Assembly (NCBI RefSeq): GCF_023898315.1
Contig: NC_064614.1
Location: forward strand, 374,541,348-374,605,347
Reading direction: 5' to 3'
DNA: 64,000 nucleotides
DNA from: Schistocerca nitens
Lineage: Eukaryota; Arthropoda; Insecta; Orthoptera; Acrididae
Shown: positions 33,106-44,818 of the stretch, in pieces
How positions within the stretch are numbered: position 1 is the first letter of the stretch
How the letters are laid out: each line of letters begins with the position of its first letter
Translations under genes and position numbers: made by a program
Notes under the pieces: model-generated
Told to the model about the DNA's origin: nothing
Databases searched by the model: none
What the model saw: only the letters and a program-made list of their open reading frames with translations

Positions 33106-33239
33106 AACCCTGTTTTGGTAAATAATGTTGAGTTTGGTTGACTTTAAAATAACGAAAGTTGTGTTAATGAGGTCTATTGAGCGTAATTTTAGCTTAACGT
33201 GTAATGCATTCGGGTTAGCTTACGAGAAAAAAAAAATAT

Positions 33240-34210
33240 ATATATATCAATGTTCAGTGTACTTCCCACTGCTTTTCTGAGAGACTGAATTCTTCTCGAC
33301 ATTGAATGAAGCGAACTTTCTCAAAACATAGGTTCTCTTTCGTGGTACCAGGCACTTCTACCAGCTCAGTTGGACAGCTGTATTGGCCTAGCCCTACTGA
33401 TATTAGCGACCAGATGTTCTCAATAGCGTTAATGTGGGGAGAATTTGTTGGTCTTCTGGAAACCAGGTCACTCAGACATTGCTGTGCAATAACTGATCTG
33501 TGGAAACTGGCACTATCATCTTGAAAAATAAATCTCCCTTTTGAACCACTGAAACGGTCACTAGCTGTTTTTGCTACTTCCTTTTCCGTGATTTTACAGT
33601 ACATCGTATCACTGACTAACTATACATATTTTTATCCTTTCCACAACTTTTAGAACAAATGACACCCTATGACATAAAAATTTCAGAGAACGTTTTGGTT
33701 CGAATAACACTCATTGTTCAGTTTTTCTCATGTTTCAAACCAGAGTTTCAAGTCAGCGTCACTAACATAAACATCACACTTCTTTTCATCAGAGAACATT
33801 ATCTTGACCCAGCCTCCCACAGTCCGGTTTCCACTCATGTTTGCAAACTGTATCCTGCCTACAATGTGTTTCTTAGTCAATATAGGCTTTTACTTGGGAA
33901 TCTTTTTCTTGATATTCACCTCTGAAAGTCGTCTCAGCACAACGGTGGAAGCAATATGACAAGAACTCATTTTCCTCTCTTTCTGTACTAGCATTTTCAT
34001 TGATCTAAACAGTCGAGGACTTATGTTTTTCTTACGACCAAATCCGTGTCGCAAGCTTAACATTTCAGCACCTCTTTGCTTTTTTAAAGTGTTTCCAACT
34101 GCTTTGTGTTCAGTGAATGGCTTCCTTACAATTTTCTTCTTTGAATCTCCTGCGTTTTTTTAGGGCTAATGCAATTACTTGCTTCCTTGGTAAAATATCC
34201 ACTCTTTCCA
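33240..34210 (-). pseudogene. Tc1-type transposase pseudogene
   Basis: Minus strand. A 116-residue stretch (33254-33604) contains FQDDSASFHRSVIAQQCLSD and NSPHINAIENIWSLIS, the second Asp and Glu blocks of a Tc1-type DDE transposase with a degenerate Asp motif (QDDSASFH). Further upstream on the same strand the translation shows a GWVKIMFSDEK-like first catalytic block near 33790-33810, with stops around it. The N-terminal end fades near 34210. I could not define terminal repeats. Dead. Confidence 0.65.
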
Positions 34211-34640
34211 CATCCTAAAACAAATTTAGTTTACATAGTAAGCAAGGATATTGAGAAATACCTTTAGGTCGCTCCCACCAGTCAATTTGGTTTGCGAGAA
34301 TTACACAAACTTTTAAAATCGTAGTAGCGTCATAATAATGGTATTTAACAACAATGAACATACAAAATATGAAGCTGAAACTTACTGTGATTTTTTTTTC
34401 ACTCCGGACCAAAAGAAGAGGACTTAATCATACGTCAGCAACTGTTAGTAGGCAAAAATAACGAAAGTGAATATTGTTAAGCCATCTATTGGTACAAGTG
34501 CTCTAATCAGCTTATTTATAAAATGACAATATTCAATAGCTTGCGAATAAGATTTTCCAACCGATATTTCTAAATCCGGCAGACAAAATTCACAATTATT
34601 TGATTTATGGATCTGAATGTTACAGGGTTCTAAAAGTATC
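34211..34640. other. No recognised feature
   Basis: AT-rich spacer. Confidence 0.35.
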
Positions 34641-34649
34641 AAAATTCAA

Positions 34650-35095
34650 ACAAAATATTGAGTACAGTGAAGTGAAACAAGAAAATGTTGCGATTCAACT
34701 AAGATGGGATATTTTTCTGGATCGCGGTGTATACGATGGTCGCAGAAGAGACGCCTCGCGGTTTTTCTTGAAAATTGTTCCTCTAAATTTACTGAACACG
34801 GTCTCTCGGGATTTCCAGAAGATTTGTTTTTAAGTTTCCAGAGCATTTGTGTTACACTTTCGTATGGACTTAACCGAACTGTTCGGTTGCTAACAGTGGT
34901 ATCTGAATTCGTTTCTTGCTTGTTGTCTTGCCTACTCGATAAGGATTCCAAACACTGGAACAACACTCTAGAATAGGTCGTATTAGCATGTTGTAAGCAA
35001 TTTGATCTACAGGGGCACTGCATTTTCCCACAAGGCCTCTAACAAACTTAAGTCTTCCATTCCTCTTCCCTAATACTAAATTTATACCTTCTGAT
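34650..35095 (-). mobile_element. LINE-X-related pol fragment
   Basis: On the minus strand 35095 to about 34985 translates to LGKRNGRLKFVRGLVGKC and YNMLIRPILECCSSVWNPYR, clearly related to the LINE-X segment at 7165-7310 (GKESGRLRFIGRIL, YNMQVQPILACCSSIWDP). Downstream, in another frame, SPYESVTQMLWKLKNKS resembles the next part of such proteins; the end is uncertain. Confidence 0.65.
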
Positions 35096-35108
35096 GCTGT
35101 AACTTTAC

Positions 35109-35132
35109 GTAATTCCCCCCCCCCCCCCCCCC
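35109..35132. repeat. Poly-C run
   Basis: An almost uninterrupted C tract of about 24 bp. Confidence 0.95.
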
Positions 35133-36872
35133 ACTCCTGTCAATAGGCGATTAGGAGAGGCATTACCAGTACAGCATCCGTGTCAGAGTAGCCTTATAGA
35201 AGGATAAGGACTTCAAGAAAACAAAAATCAAAACCGAATATCCCGCGGATCAAGATTTTACACGAATTAACCCATCAAGTGCACGTCTCCGCTATTCGGA
35301 ATAAACACTAGGTAACTAACACCCGCAAGAGGAACTGAAGATTATTTTAGGAGCTTGCGATCTCGTGACCGATCTATAAACTCTGATTAAAGGTTTTAGC
35401 CTCTCTAGCGAACTATTGGTGGCATCAAATCACACTTTGACGAGTGCAAGGCAATGCACATACCTTCTAGACGATCCTTTGTGTGATTGCAGAGACATGG
35501 AATACACTGAAATTCTATTGGAGTGGTAGATTTGGCATAGAGTAACATGATGGAATTGAAAAGTTTCTCAAATGCAGTGCCGAATGGTTGAAAAGAACCA
35601 GTGAAATCGTGCATAGCAAAATTCTTTGTTATTAATTCTGACGTGGTTTTCTCTGTGTCAAGCCTTATCATATGTAACGCATTTGTAATAAAATACTGGC
35701 TTGTTTACATTTACGCAGATGCTAGCACCGGTACTGTTGTTGGAACACTTTTTTAACTCTGAAACCAAATTTGACAGGCTTCGATCTTTTACGTTTCTGT
35801 GGATCCCGCTTCAGGTTGGAATGACTGGTCAAGCAGAGCTGTGCAGATTCCTTTCCTCAGTATTGCCCAGATCTGTAGACATCTTGTTGACGATACCAGC
35901 AACAATTCTAACTATAGGAAGCACGTAGATTCACAACAGAACCGCCGATATCAACGATCTAAAGGTGCGATTTGTTAATAGTCCGTGAGTAGGACAAAGG
36001 AATATTCGAAGTCTTTAAACGCCGGTGTGTGCAAGGTGTGGTGGATTATTCCAGTCCCTCCAGTTCCAAAACTCCATATATAAGAGAAATATCAATCAAG
36101 ATTGCATTTTTTTATAATCAAAATTTTAAAGCAAAAAATGTACTTCATTGACTACAACATTTATTTACGTTGAAAACGCAATACCACGAAAACTGTAGCC
36201 CTGAGGAATATCTTTCTCGTGAACGAAGAATACACATTTCCGGCAAAATTTAAGAAAATGGAGCCCATGGTTATCAGTAAGACGACGATAACTACTAAAG
36301 TTGCTAGCGAAAGAGTATGTAGGGCTGTCAGTTAAGAATGCGTCACCATTTAAATCTACTGCAGTGAACGAAAGACTCTTAAGAAAATTTCGGTAGAAGA
36401 CAATAATGTGTTTTGAACATTCCACATCGTTGCACAGAGGAAAAAGGGATCACAAAGTACACGACTCAGAACTCTAGCTTCGGAGAAGAACACAGACCAC
36501 TATGGAAATTTATCACCAAGGAATGTCTTTTAGAAAGATATGTCAATCCGAATTTATCAAGACCATTACACAAAGTTAAGAGAAAAAAATATTCGGATGT
36601 ATCATCCTTACTGAAGAGCTATAGTCTCAAGCAGCAACCGTTATCGAAATAAAAAACTGTAAAGTGAGAGGGACCCGTGTGGAGAGGAACAGTTTTGTGG
36701 AAATGGTGTGGATAAAATGCAAACAGCTTTGTCAAAAGCCTCTATACTGTAACTAACCATATTGGTCTCAAATAATACAGATACCTTGGCTTACAGGTAC
36801 CCAGTTTAAGGCTTCCAACATAGTTTGGCTGCATATATTTACAGTTCGTAAATGGTAATATATTCGCAGAGT
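35133..36872. other. No recognised feature
   Basis: AT-rich non-coding stretch of about 1.7 kb. Short open frames have no recognisable domain. Confidence 0.4.
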
Positions 36873-37098
36873 TTGTTGGCGTAGTGATCAGCGCATTTGA
36901 TTCGCCTTCGTATTAGCAGGGTTTACATCTTGGCCATGCTGATATAGGTTCCCAGTGGTTTTTCTTAATTGCTTAAGGCAAAACCGGGATGGTTTTATTG
37001 AAAAGGGAGTAGGAGACTGTCAATATTATGGCTCGTCTGTAATGACCTCGTCATCGACGCGTCGTTAGTTCTAAAATTCCATCTATCCTTCCTTCCAT
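36873..37098 (+). mobile_element. SINE D-related relic, old
   Basis: GCGTAGTGATCAGCGCATTT, TTGGCCATGCTGATATAGG, AATTGCTTAAGGCAAAACCG, GGGATGGTTTTATTGAAAAG and GTAATGACCTCGTCATCGAC follow the D order (head, body, end). It resembles the copy at 53640-53890 more than the one at 17147. No duplication seen. Confidence 0.55.
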
Positions 37099-37787
37099 TG
37101 CTACAATGTTCATTAAAGTGCAGCTACTGGCGACACTTTGTAAACTACTTTATAATTTTTGTGGTATAAAACCACTTCAAATGACATTTCGAAATTTAAC
37201 TGTGTAGCGAAGTTCTTTTTGTGTGTTTAATAACTGTGCTAAGACGAACAATGTTCCCAAAAGCATTGACCAAAGAAGTAAATCTAATATAAGAGGCAGA
37301 AGTGTCATATTTTAATATCTACGGCGCGGTCGATTATGACAGTCGGGAGGCAAGTGGTATCAGCTGGATATATAGCTTCGCGTGCTTGCTCGAAATCTGC
37401 TTGTTCTTTAGTCTGTTGCCACAGAACAGGACACCCAAATAAAAGGATACTGATTTATAGGGCAACATTATGAATAGGTAGTAAATGTATCAACTTGTAG
37501 TGCTTTCTGGAAGTCGTGCGAAACGGAACATACATAAAAAGAGCAATATATCACGTGCTCCCACGTCGATTAGACCCCAACAACGCCAATGACAGGAACT
37601 GACAGAGGCCAATAAGTCAGCTTCTCATAGTCACGCAAGCCGTTTACGGTAATTTTAACGTAAAGTAAAATCCCCCCCCCCCCCCCCGGTTATATAGGAG
37701 TCTCAGTGATCAGTAATTACATAGTAGCTGACAGCCGCTCAGAATGAATCCGATTGAACCTGTAACTAAGTACGTCACACACACACA

Positions 37788-37849
<62 letters not shown>

Positions 37850-38706
37850 CACTGCACACACTATTCAATCACGGTTGGGAGGCTAGAGCTTAACTTTCCG
37901 CCGATGTCGAGTACTTTAAAGAGGTGGCAGCTTAAAGTGAATTAGGGAACGTTAGGAAACCTTATGAAGGATAGTCTGCTGGACAGTTGAACGCTGCTGG
38001 TTTCGTGTCAAGAAAGGGGACGCAGTTTATAGGAAATCAAGGTTGTTTTAGCACTGAAACTTACTGATGTGTTTATTAACGAAATAGAACAAGCGAAGCC
38101 GACGGAAGAGTGCAGTATTTAGAACTGTACTGAATCTCGCACACTGCTGGATGGTCGAAATGAATAATGGTGTTACCGAGAAACTATTGTTTACGTGAGT
38201 GTATATGTAGATCAAATTTGTTACTCCTGTCCAATATGAGGTTTCAGGCTAGGTGCAAATTCGATCTCCTACCTTCATTCCCATACTGCGTTCTTTGCAA
38301 ACAGCAGTCCCGAGAAAGCGATTACTACTAACACTAGGATTCTGTGGACGATCTACAGAAACCTTCTCATTAAATATCTCTCGTCACGCTGTACTCGTTC
38401 AAGACTGAGTTACAAGCAGGTTCGACTTTCACGTTGTCAACTTCCTACGTTGTCATTCCTACATATCGAGTCATTCATGCTTCGTCCTTTACACTTACTG
38501 TACTGTAGGCACGTCTGTTGTTGCAAGACTCAAAGCAAATATACCAATGTATTCATAATATATTTGCTCAGCTACTGGCAGTTCCCACGTCGGCAGACTC
38601 AAATTAACCGGACTACCTTACTTTCCCAGACAGCCATCGTCTTTACCAGTCAGTTAGTTAGTTCGAATAACCTCTTTTTCAGTTTGATTAAGAAGTGTGA
38701 GGGATA
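37099..38706. other. Non-coding stretch with simple repeats
   Basis: A C run at about 37672-37687 and the CA tract listed separately; no gene recognised. Confidence 0.4.
37780..37847. repeat. (CA)n microsatellite
   Basis: More than 30 CA units with one AA interruption near 37789. Confidence 0.97.
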
Positions 38707-39238
38707 CACAATATGCCGATTTAAATTCCAGTAGCCGGCCGCGGTGGTCTCGCGGTTCTAAGCGCGCAGTCCGGAACCGTGCGACTGCTACGGTCGCAGG
38801 TTCGAATCCTGCCTCGGGCATGGATGTGTGTGATGTCCTTAGGTTAGTTAGGTTTAAGTAGTTCTAAGTTCTAGGGGACTAATGACCACAGCAGTTGAGT
38901 CCCATAGTGCTCAGAGCCATTTGAACCAGCCAAATTCCAGTATTTTTTATTGTCATTTGATTATGTCTCATCCAGCAGACGCTACAACAATAAGCAACCA
39001 TGTAAATAGATTACGTCATGTTACCAGTTTCATAAATTTCATGCACTTCACCATTACTGACGGATTTTCATGCGCTTACACAATAAGTCGATTTAAATTC
39101 CCATACTTTTATTGTCGTCTGATTATGCACCAGCAGACGCTACAACAGTAAGCAGTCTTATAAACAGATTATATCTTGTTACCAATTTCATACTACATTC
39201 ATGCACTTCACCATTACCGACGCATTTTCATGCGCCTA
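38707..39238. repeat. Two-copy tandem duplication (about 160 bp unit), one copy split by a SINE
   Basis: Unit 2 is 39079-39238. Unit 1 is 38707-39078 and becomes about 163 bp once the SINE and one duplication are removed. Shared blocks: CGATTTAAATTCC, CAGCAGACGCTACAACA, TTCATGCACTTCACCATTAC, GCATTTTCATGCGC-like. Roughly 80 per cent alike by eye. Confidence 0.88.
38734..38931 (+). mobile_element. SINE A1 in repeat unit 1
   Basis: 11 bp duplication AAATTCCAGTA at 38723-38733 and 38932-38942. Complete head (CGCGGTGGTCTCGCGGTTC, B box GGTTCGAATCC) and body. Absent from unit 2, so it arrived after the tandem duplication. Confidence 0.92.
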
Positions 39239-39638
39239 CAAACAGGAATAAGAGTCGGTACATCTTGCAGCAATTCGGAGTGGAACTGTTCAATTTAAGC
39301 AGATATCGCAACAGAACGTCTGTGGAATCACGTCGATTAATGCAGCAGAAGAATATATACTTCCATAAAGCAGGGAAGGTGTACGACCGATGTGTTGTAG
39401 ATGTTTTTTGAAGCAACTGTAACTGAAACAGCTGAAATTCTTTGAAAGTCGGCAGTTGTATCAGTGAGGCGCTGGTAAAGAGGGGTTAATTCATGCGTAA
39501 GGTCTTCACTTACCCCAAGAGTACTTCTGTGATTCTTAGTCGCACATTTTTTATGGCGGGAGATCAAATTATTTGTAGAAAATCAGCAATTTCTCGACAG
39601 TAGTGGCCTCCTTAGGCAAAAAATGTATCAGTGACAAG
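39239..39638. other. No recognised feature
   Basis: Non-coding spacer. Confidence 0.35.
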
Positions 39639-39650
39639 AGAGTGGAGAGG

Positions 39651-39849
39651 TTCAAAATGATTCAAATGGCTCTGAGCACTATGGGACTTAACATCTGAGG
39701 TCATCAGTCCCCTAGAACTTAGAACTACATAAACCTAACCTAAGGACATCACACACACCCATGCCCGAGGCAGGATTCGAACCTGCGACCGCAGCGGTCG
39801 CGCAGTTCCAGACTGAAGCGCCTAGAACCGCTCGGTCACCACGGCCGGC
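39651..39849 (-). mobile_element. SINE A1
   Basis: 12 bp perfect duplication AGAGTGGAGAGG at 39639-39650 and 39850-39861. The body has a small deletion (ACATAAACCTAACCTAAGG), otherwise complete. Confidence 0.92.
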
Positions 39850-40020
39850 AGAGTGGAGAGGAATATGGGATGGGGGAGAGGGTGAGTAGATGGTGGCGTC
39901 GATTTATTCGCCAGGTTATGAGAGTCTATGAGGAAGAGTATGCTTAGAATGGCAGTGTGCTAGCATAATTTTAAGATTATTTTTTGCATTGTATCGTGGA
40001 CGCACGGTGAATGTTTATCA

Positions 40021-40435
40021 GAGACAAGAGTATATCAGGAGTGCCCCAGGTAAGAGTTATTCTCCTGTATACACGTAACTGAGCTGAACAGGGTGAGCAG
40101 CAGTCTGCGACTGTTTGCTGATGACGCTGTAGTGTACGGAAAAGTATCGTCGTCGAGTGACTGTAGGGGGATACAGGATGTTTCGTGAACTTAGTAAGAA
40201 TCCCTGGAGGGAAGCCAACGTTATTTTCGCCAAATACCATTGAGAAAATTTAGAGGAACCAGTACTTGTAACTAACTGCATAACGATTCTACTGCCGCCA
40301 ACAATCATTTCGCGTAAGGACAAGTATAGATAATCGCTTTTCCCTCGTTTCGCTTGCGAGTGGAACAGCAAAGAGAATGAGTAGTAGTGGTACAAGGTAC
40401 TCTCCGCCAAGCACCGTAGACGTAGATGTACACAT
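40021..40435 (+). mobile_element. LINE-X fragment with internal deletion
   Basis: Begins in the RT domain: SGVPQ near 40038, then RLFADDAVVYGKVSSS near 40106-40155. It jumps past the thumb region to the C-terminal coding end (CCATTGAGAAAATTTAGAGG). The 3' untranslated part follows, with GAATGAGTAGTAGTGGTAC and CCGTAGACGTAGATGTA. It shows the uninterrupted 3' order used to interpret 7106-8950. Not functional. Confidence 0.75.
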
Positions 40436-41335
40436 TAAAACACTGTTTATCTTTTTGTTAAGGCTTTGTGCTGGGAGAGTAATTTAGTACGATTCGGCAG
40501 AAGTAGGCTAAGTGTGCTTTTCCACTTCCTTTTATATCTGTTGCTGCACAAAGAGCAACAGTAAAATTGGACTTGAGATGAATGCTTTTGTAAGGAGGAG
40601 ATGACGAGAAAGTAAGGTAACTCCAAATGACAAAGGTCCACTCATAGAGAAAACGAGTCCTTTTTATCTTCTTTTAATGTGGTGTTGATTTTACCGTGCA
40701 AGACACAATACTGCAGGGTCGACCGAGGACGAATAGAGAGCGTATCCCAAGTGTTACTTTTATGTCACGCACGTACTAGATGTATGAGAGAGTCATCAGT
40801 CGGCACGGCCAGCTTCAGATGTTTCGTAACTACACCATGATCATGTAACTTGTCGTAAGGCTAAGTATTCCAATAGGAGGGTACTGCAGTAGGACCAGTA
40901 AGAGAGAGAAAGTTGAGCTGTGTGAGTTAATGGCGAAACTGGAAGTAAAATGATAAATATAGGGAGGAGTCCAGTGCGTTCTCCTCATTAAAGAGACCAC
41001 GGTTGCTGAGCATGTGTGGCTTATTTAGCAAACAACTGATGCTGCGTTTGGGAGTAAGCCACGCGTCATACAAAGCATATATCTAGTCTATTGTGGCGAC
41101 CTGCAGATGATCACTTGTCATCAAAGAGACAATATTTCACCGACTCCTGAAGTGTCTTACAAGCCTTACGCATTCTGTGGGAACTAACGTGGACGGTCAC
41201 CGTATATAAACTACTTGCATTAGGCAGTAAGCAATGAAAAATCCAAGAAACGTGTTACAAAAAGCTCTGTGTCAACAACCGTTATTGGCATTCCCTTTCT
41301 TGCAACTGGTCAGGTGAAATTACTCTGCAGAGATA
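40436..41335. other. No recognised feature
   Basis: Non-coding stretch between two transposon relics. Confidence 0.4.
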
Positions 41336-42535
41336 CACTAAAGTGCCAAAAATCATCTGATAGCGATCTGCACGTCTACAGATGACGCGTGCTATTCGCG
41401 TACAAAAGATATAAAAGGGTAGTGCATTGCGGAACTGTCATTTGTACTCAAGTGATTCATCTGAAAAGGCTTCCGACGTAATTTTAGCCGCACGACGGGA
41501 GTTAACAGACTTCGAACGTTGAATGGCAGTCGAAGCTAGACGCATTGGCCATTCCATGCGGAAATCTTTAAGAAATTCAGTATTCCGAGATCCAAAGGGT
41601 CAAGAGTGTGAGAGAATACCAAATTTCAGGCATTATCTCTCACCACGGACAACGCAGTGGCCGACGGCCTCCAATTAACGATCGAGACCAGCAATATTTG
41701 CGGAGAGTTAACAGTGGTATCAGACAAGCAACGCTGCGTGAAAAAACCGCCGAAATCAATGTGCGATATATGACGAACGTATACGTTAGGACAGTACGGA
41801 GAAATTTTGCGTTAATGGGCTACGGCAGCAGACGACCGACGCGAGTGACTTTGCTAACAAAGCACGACACTTCCTGCAGCGCCCCTCCTGAGCTCGTGAC
41901 CATATCGGTAGACCCCAGAGGTCTGGAAAACCGTGTTTAGTCAGATGAGTCGTGATTTCAGTTGCTAAAAGCTGGTGACATGGTTCAAGTGTGGCGCAGA
42001 ACCCACGAACTCATGGTCCCAAGTTGCTAACAAGGCGCTGTGCGAGCTGGTGGTGGCTCCATAACGGCGTGGGCTGTTTTTGCATGGTCCAACTGAACCG
42101 ATTATTGAGTGGAAGTGGTTATGTTCGGATATTTGGAGACCATTTGCAGCATCCATTCATGGGCTTTTTGTTTCCAAACAACGGTGGAATTTTTATCGAT
42201 GACAATGCGCCGAGTCAGTGGGACACAATTGTTTGTGACTGATTTGAAGAAATTCTGGAAAAATCAAGCGAATGACTCGACCATCCAGATCTTCCGACAT
42301 GAATCTCTTGGAACATTTGTGGGACGTAACTGAGAGGTCAGTTAGTGCGCGAAATCCTGCACCGCCAACGCTTACGCAATTATGTACGGCTATAGAGGAA
42401 GGATGGCTCAGTTTTTCTGCATGGGACTTCCAACGACTTGTTGAGTCAATGCCACGTGTAGCTGCTGCACCACGCCGAGCAAAAGTTGACTAGACAGTTT
42501 CGATTTGCCTGTAACTTCAGTTTTTGGTGGTACTA
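41336..42535 (+). mobile_element. Tc1-type transposon, dead; ends tentative
   Basis: The left end follows TA (41334-41335) and reads CACTAAAGTGCCAAAAATC. A loosely matching inverted segment GTTTTTGGTGGTACTATAG lies at 42521-42539. About 1.2 kb with a broken transposase. Confidence 0.65.
41500..42493 (+). pseudogene. Tc1-type transposase pseudogene
   Basis: N-terminal text RRELTDFER (about 41498) is followed by a stop. MREYQISGIISHHGQRSGRR and RTVRRNFALMGYGSRRPTRV (41608-41880) represent the DNA-binding half. The catalytic half is scattered: FIDDNAPSQWDT near 42195 (second Asp block, one residue off the usual QDNAPxH) and LLEHLWDVTERS near 42305 (Glu block). The last open piece ends at 42493 with PRVAAAPRRAK, as in Tc1 C termini. 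Several frameshifts. Confidence 0.75.
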
Positions 42536-43045
42536 TAGCAAGTTGAGACAGTATGCATCCAGATCTCTCTAGAGATTTACGTCAGTTTTCAATACAGGAT
42601 ACGAAAAATTATTGCACCCCTATCTGAACAGCTGTTTTGGAGCGTAGAGAGTAAGTTCAGGACGAAGCGACTTAGAATTAAGGAAAATACTGGTCTGCTT
42701 CTGTGGTGCCGCAGCCGTGTTGAGATTTGGCACGTACTCTTCCTCCCGGGACCCTGTGACGTCAGCAGGGCTCTCGCAGAGCTGTGGGGCTGGGCTGGGG
42801 ACTGAGGTTAATTAAATGCAGCCTGGCGGCCGGGCCGGCTCAGGTCACTGCCCGCGGGCGCCGCAAGGCCGCCGTTTTGTCACTCCCGCCTGTCAGCAGC
42901 GGCCACCGCGGCGGAACGCATATCCAACCAGGTCGCCACTACAGTGCTTTAATATGTACTGCCGCTGTTCCGCGCCATCACGGAGCGCCGAGCCGAGAAG
43001 ACAAGCGCGACGCGTCAGCTCGTGGATTGTGTGTAGGAAACCAGT
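42536..43045. other. GC-rich patch, no gene recognised
   Basis: About 42705-43030 is GC-rich with CpG-rich words (GCCCGCGGGCGCCGC). Overlapping open frames have no known domain. Cause unknown. Confidence 0.4.
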
Positions 43046-43207
43046 TACGAAAGGCATTCAATATGTAATGCAACACATTTTTCTATCGGCCAATTTCGGT
43101 TGAAAAAATGGGAAATTTGTTGTGGGGCCGCGTGGAATATTCCCGCTCTAGCCCCTATGGTTTCACGAAGTTTTGATCAGTGGCGGTGCTATATGTTGCC
43201 TTCAAAA

Positions 43208-43760
43208 TGGCGTATACAACGGAGGTGCATTCTAGCAGAGAGGTGTCATTCAGTTTCTTTTGGCAGCGCATCGCAGATAATCATGGGCTCTTTCAGAATG
43301 TCTATGGAGACATGGCAGTGAAAAAAAGGACGGCGAGTCGTTGGACGACGCGTCTGCCGCCATCGCAATGTAACGCAAACTTGTCCAGTCTCCCGCGTGC
43401 CGGCCGGCTGCACACAGCTGTAACTTCTAAACTGTTGGAACGTGCGGACACACTCATTCGAGATTGTCGATGGATCACAAACACCTCGATGCTGAAAAGA
43501 ACTTCTCAGTTGATAGTACTGACACCTGTCCACCAGTAGAGGTACTCAAAAGCGTGTGCCCGCTAGGTTCCTCGCCGCGTAACAGAAGACCATAAAGAGC
43601 AACGAAGGACCATCTGTTTGGTCTAATGAAGGATGCACTCCGCGGGAAGCAGTACCTGATGATGGGGAGGTTATTCGTGCAGCAAAACTTTGATTCCGCC
43701 GTCAACCAGTACAGTGGTACCATGCGGGCATACAGGCCTTCCCAGTAAGGTGGCCTAGTG
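43208..43760 (+). pseudogene. Mariner-type transposase pseudogene, internally deleted
   Basis: MAYTTEVHSSREVSFSFFWQ and NVYGDMAVKKRTASRWTTRL correspond to the N-terminal region of the copy at 26162. A LERADTLIRDCRW segment follows. Then the catalytic core is missing, and the C terminus resumes with LFGLMKDALRGKQY near 43620-43660. At most one catalytic block could remain. Confidence 0.75.
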
Positions 43761-43828
43761 GTGAATATTATGAACCATTGGAATCCTGAATAAAACCAAC
43801 CTGCTTTCAGAAAAAAAAGTGTTGCATT

Positions 43829-44186
43829 CCAGAATGAGATTTTCACCCTGCAGCCGATTAAAACTGTGTGCCAGACTGAGACTCGAACGCGGGACCTTTG
43901 CCTTTCGCGGGCAAGTGCTCTACCATCTGAGCTACCAAAGTACGACTCACGAACCATCCTCACAGCTTCAATTCTGCCAGTACCTCGTCTCCTACCTTCC
44001 AAACTTCACTGAAGCTCTTCTGCGAACCTTGCACAACTAGCACTCCTGAAAGAAAGGATATTGCGGAGACATGGCTTAGCCACAGCATGGGAGCTGTTTC
44101 CAGAATGAGATTTTCACTGTGCAGCGGAGTGTGCAATAACGAATCTCGGTCCGGCACACAGTTTTAATCTGCCAGGAACTTTCATG
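43829..44186 (-). mobile_element. 358 bp tRNA-related element with repeated ends
   Basis: Flanked by TGTTGCATT (43820-43828) and TGTTGTATT (44187-44195). The sequence CCAGAATGAGATTTTCAC occurs twice (43829 and 44100), both followed by CTGTGCAGCGG-like text. AAAACTGTGTGCC and its complement GGCACACAGTTTT also appear, at each end. The minus strand holds a tRNA-like block with CCCGCGAAAGGCAAAGGTCC and a B box near 43880. Composite origin. Confidence 0.8.
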
Positions 44187-44216
44187 TGTTGTATTACTTA
44201 TCGAAGGCCCCTCGTA

Positions 44217-44756
44217 CTTTTCTTGCTTCTACAATCTCTGCAGATCTTTCACAGATGAATCAGCACATCTAAGAAACGAAAGTTGGCAAGATTGGCTGCG
44301 CCTACGAGGGGCTGCAGAGGCCAGCTGTCTCCCCCATCCTTTTTCTAAGAAGAAAAAAATCTTCGGAAGTCGAACTCGCATCCTGCCCCTCTAAACAGAG
44401 AGACGTATCAATTCAGTAATGAGGAATCCATTTGAATAAAGCAACATGTAATGAATGTTCACTAGTATTAAGTGTACCCAGAGTTGTGAAATATCAGAAC
44501 TGCTTCGTCATTCACTGCGAAACTAACACGTTGCCATCCCCCATTCTTCCCTAGGTCAGATTCTGGGTACGTTCTTAAACGGAGGCCGAGAGCCAGAAGT
44601 CAAACACGGCATGGAATGGAAGGCTGGGAGAGGTAGACAGATGTTGGAGAATACGATAGAAGGAGAGAGCGTGTGTGTTGTTATGGGAGACGATACGAGA
44701 GAAGAGTGACGGAAAGGGAAACGACGGGAGAGAAAGAAACAGATTTAAAAGGTGAA
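44217..44756. other. No recognised feature
   Basis: Non-coding, purine-rich towards its right end. Confidence 0.4.
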
Positions 44757-44759
44757 GGC

Positions 44760-44815
<56 letters not shown>
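44757..44815. repeat. (AG)n microsatellite
   Basis: About 26 AG units, directly next to SINE D. Confidence 0.97.

Positions 44816-44818
<3 letters not shown>

Larger units (their letters stand above)
43048..44214 (+). mobile_element. Mariner-type transposon with large internal deletion and an insertion
   Basis: TA at 43046-43047 and 44215-44216. The ends are inverted: CGAAAGGCATTCAATATGTAA against the complement of CGAGGGGCCTTCGATAAGTA. It is the same family as 26008-27255 but the middle of the transposase is deleted (text jumps from the helix-turn-helix half near 43600 to the C-terminal ATGAAGGATGCACTCCG near 43627). A 358 bp element sits near its 3' end. Confidence 0.85.

Noticed and set aside
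37780-37847. Repeat arrays as a possible CRISPR
   Set aside because: All arrays in the window are simple microsatellites or two-copy duplications; no spacer-separated direct repeats, and the organism is a eukaryote.
38734-38825. tRNA genes in the SINE A heads
   Set aside because: The heads have B boxes but lack proper cloverleaf pairing and continue directly into the SINE body in every copy.
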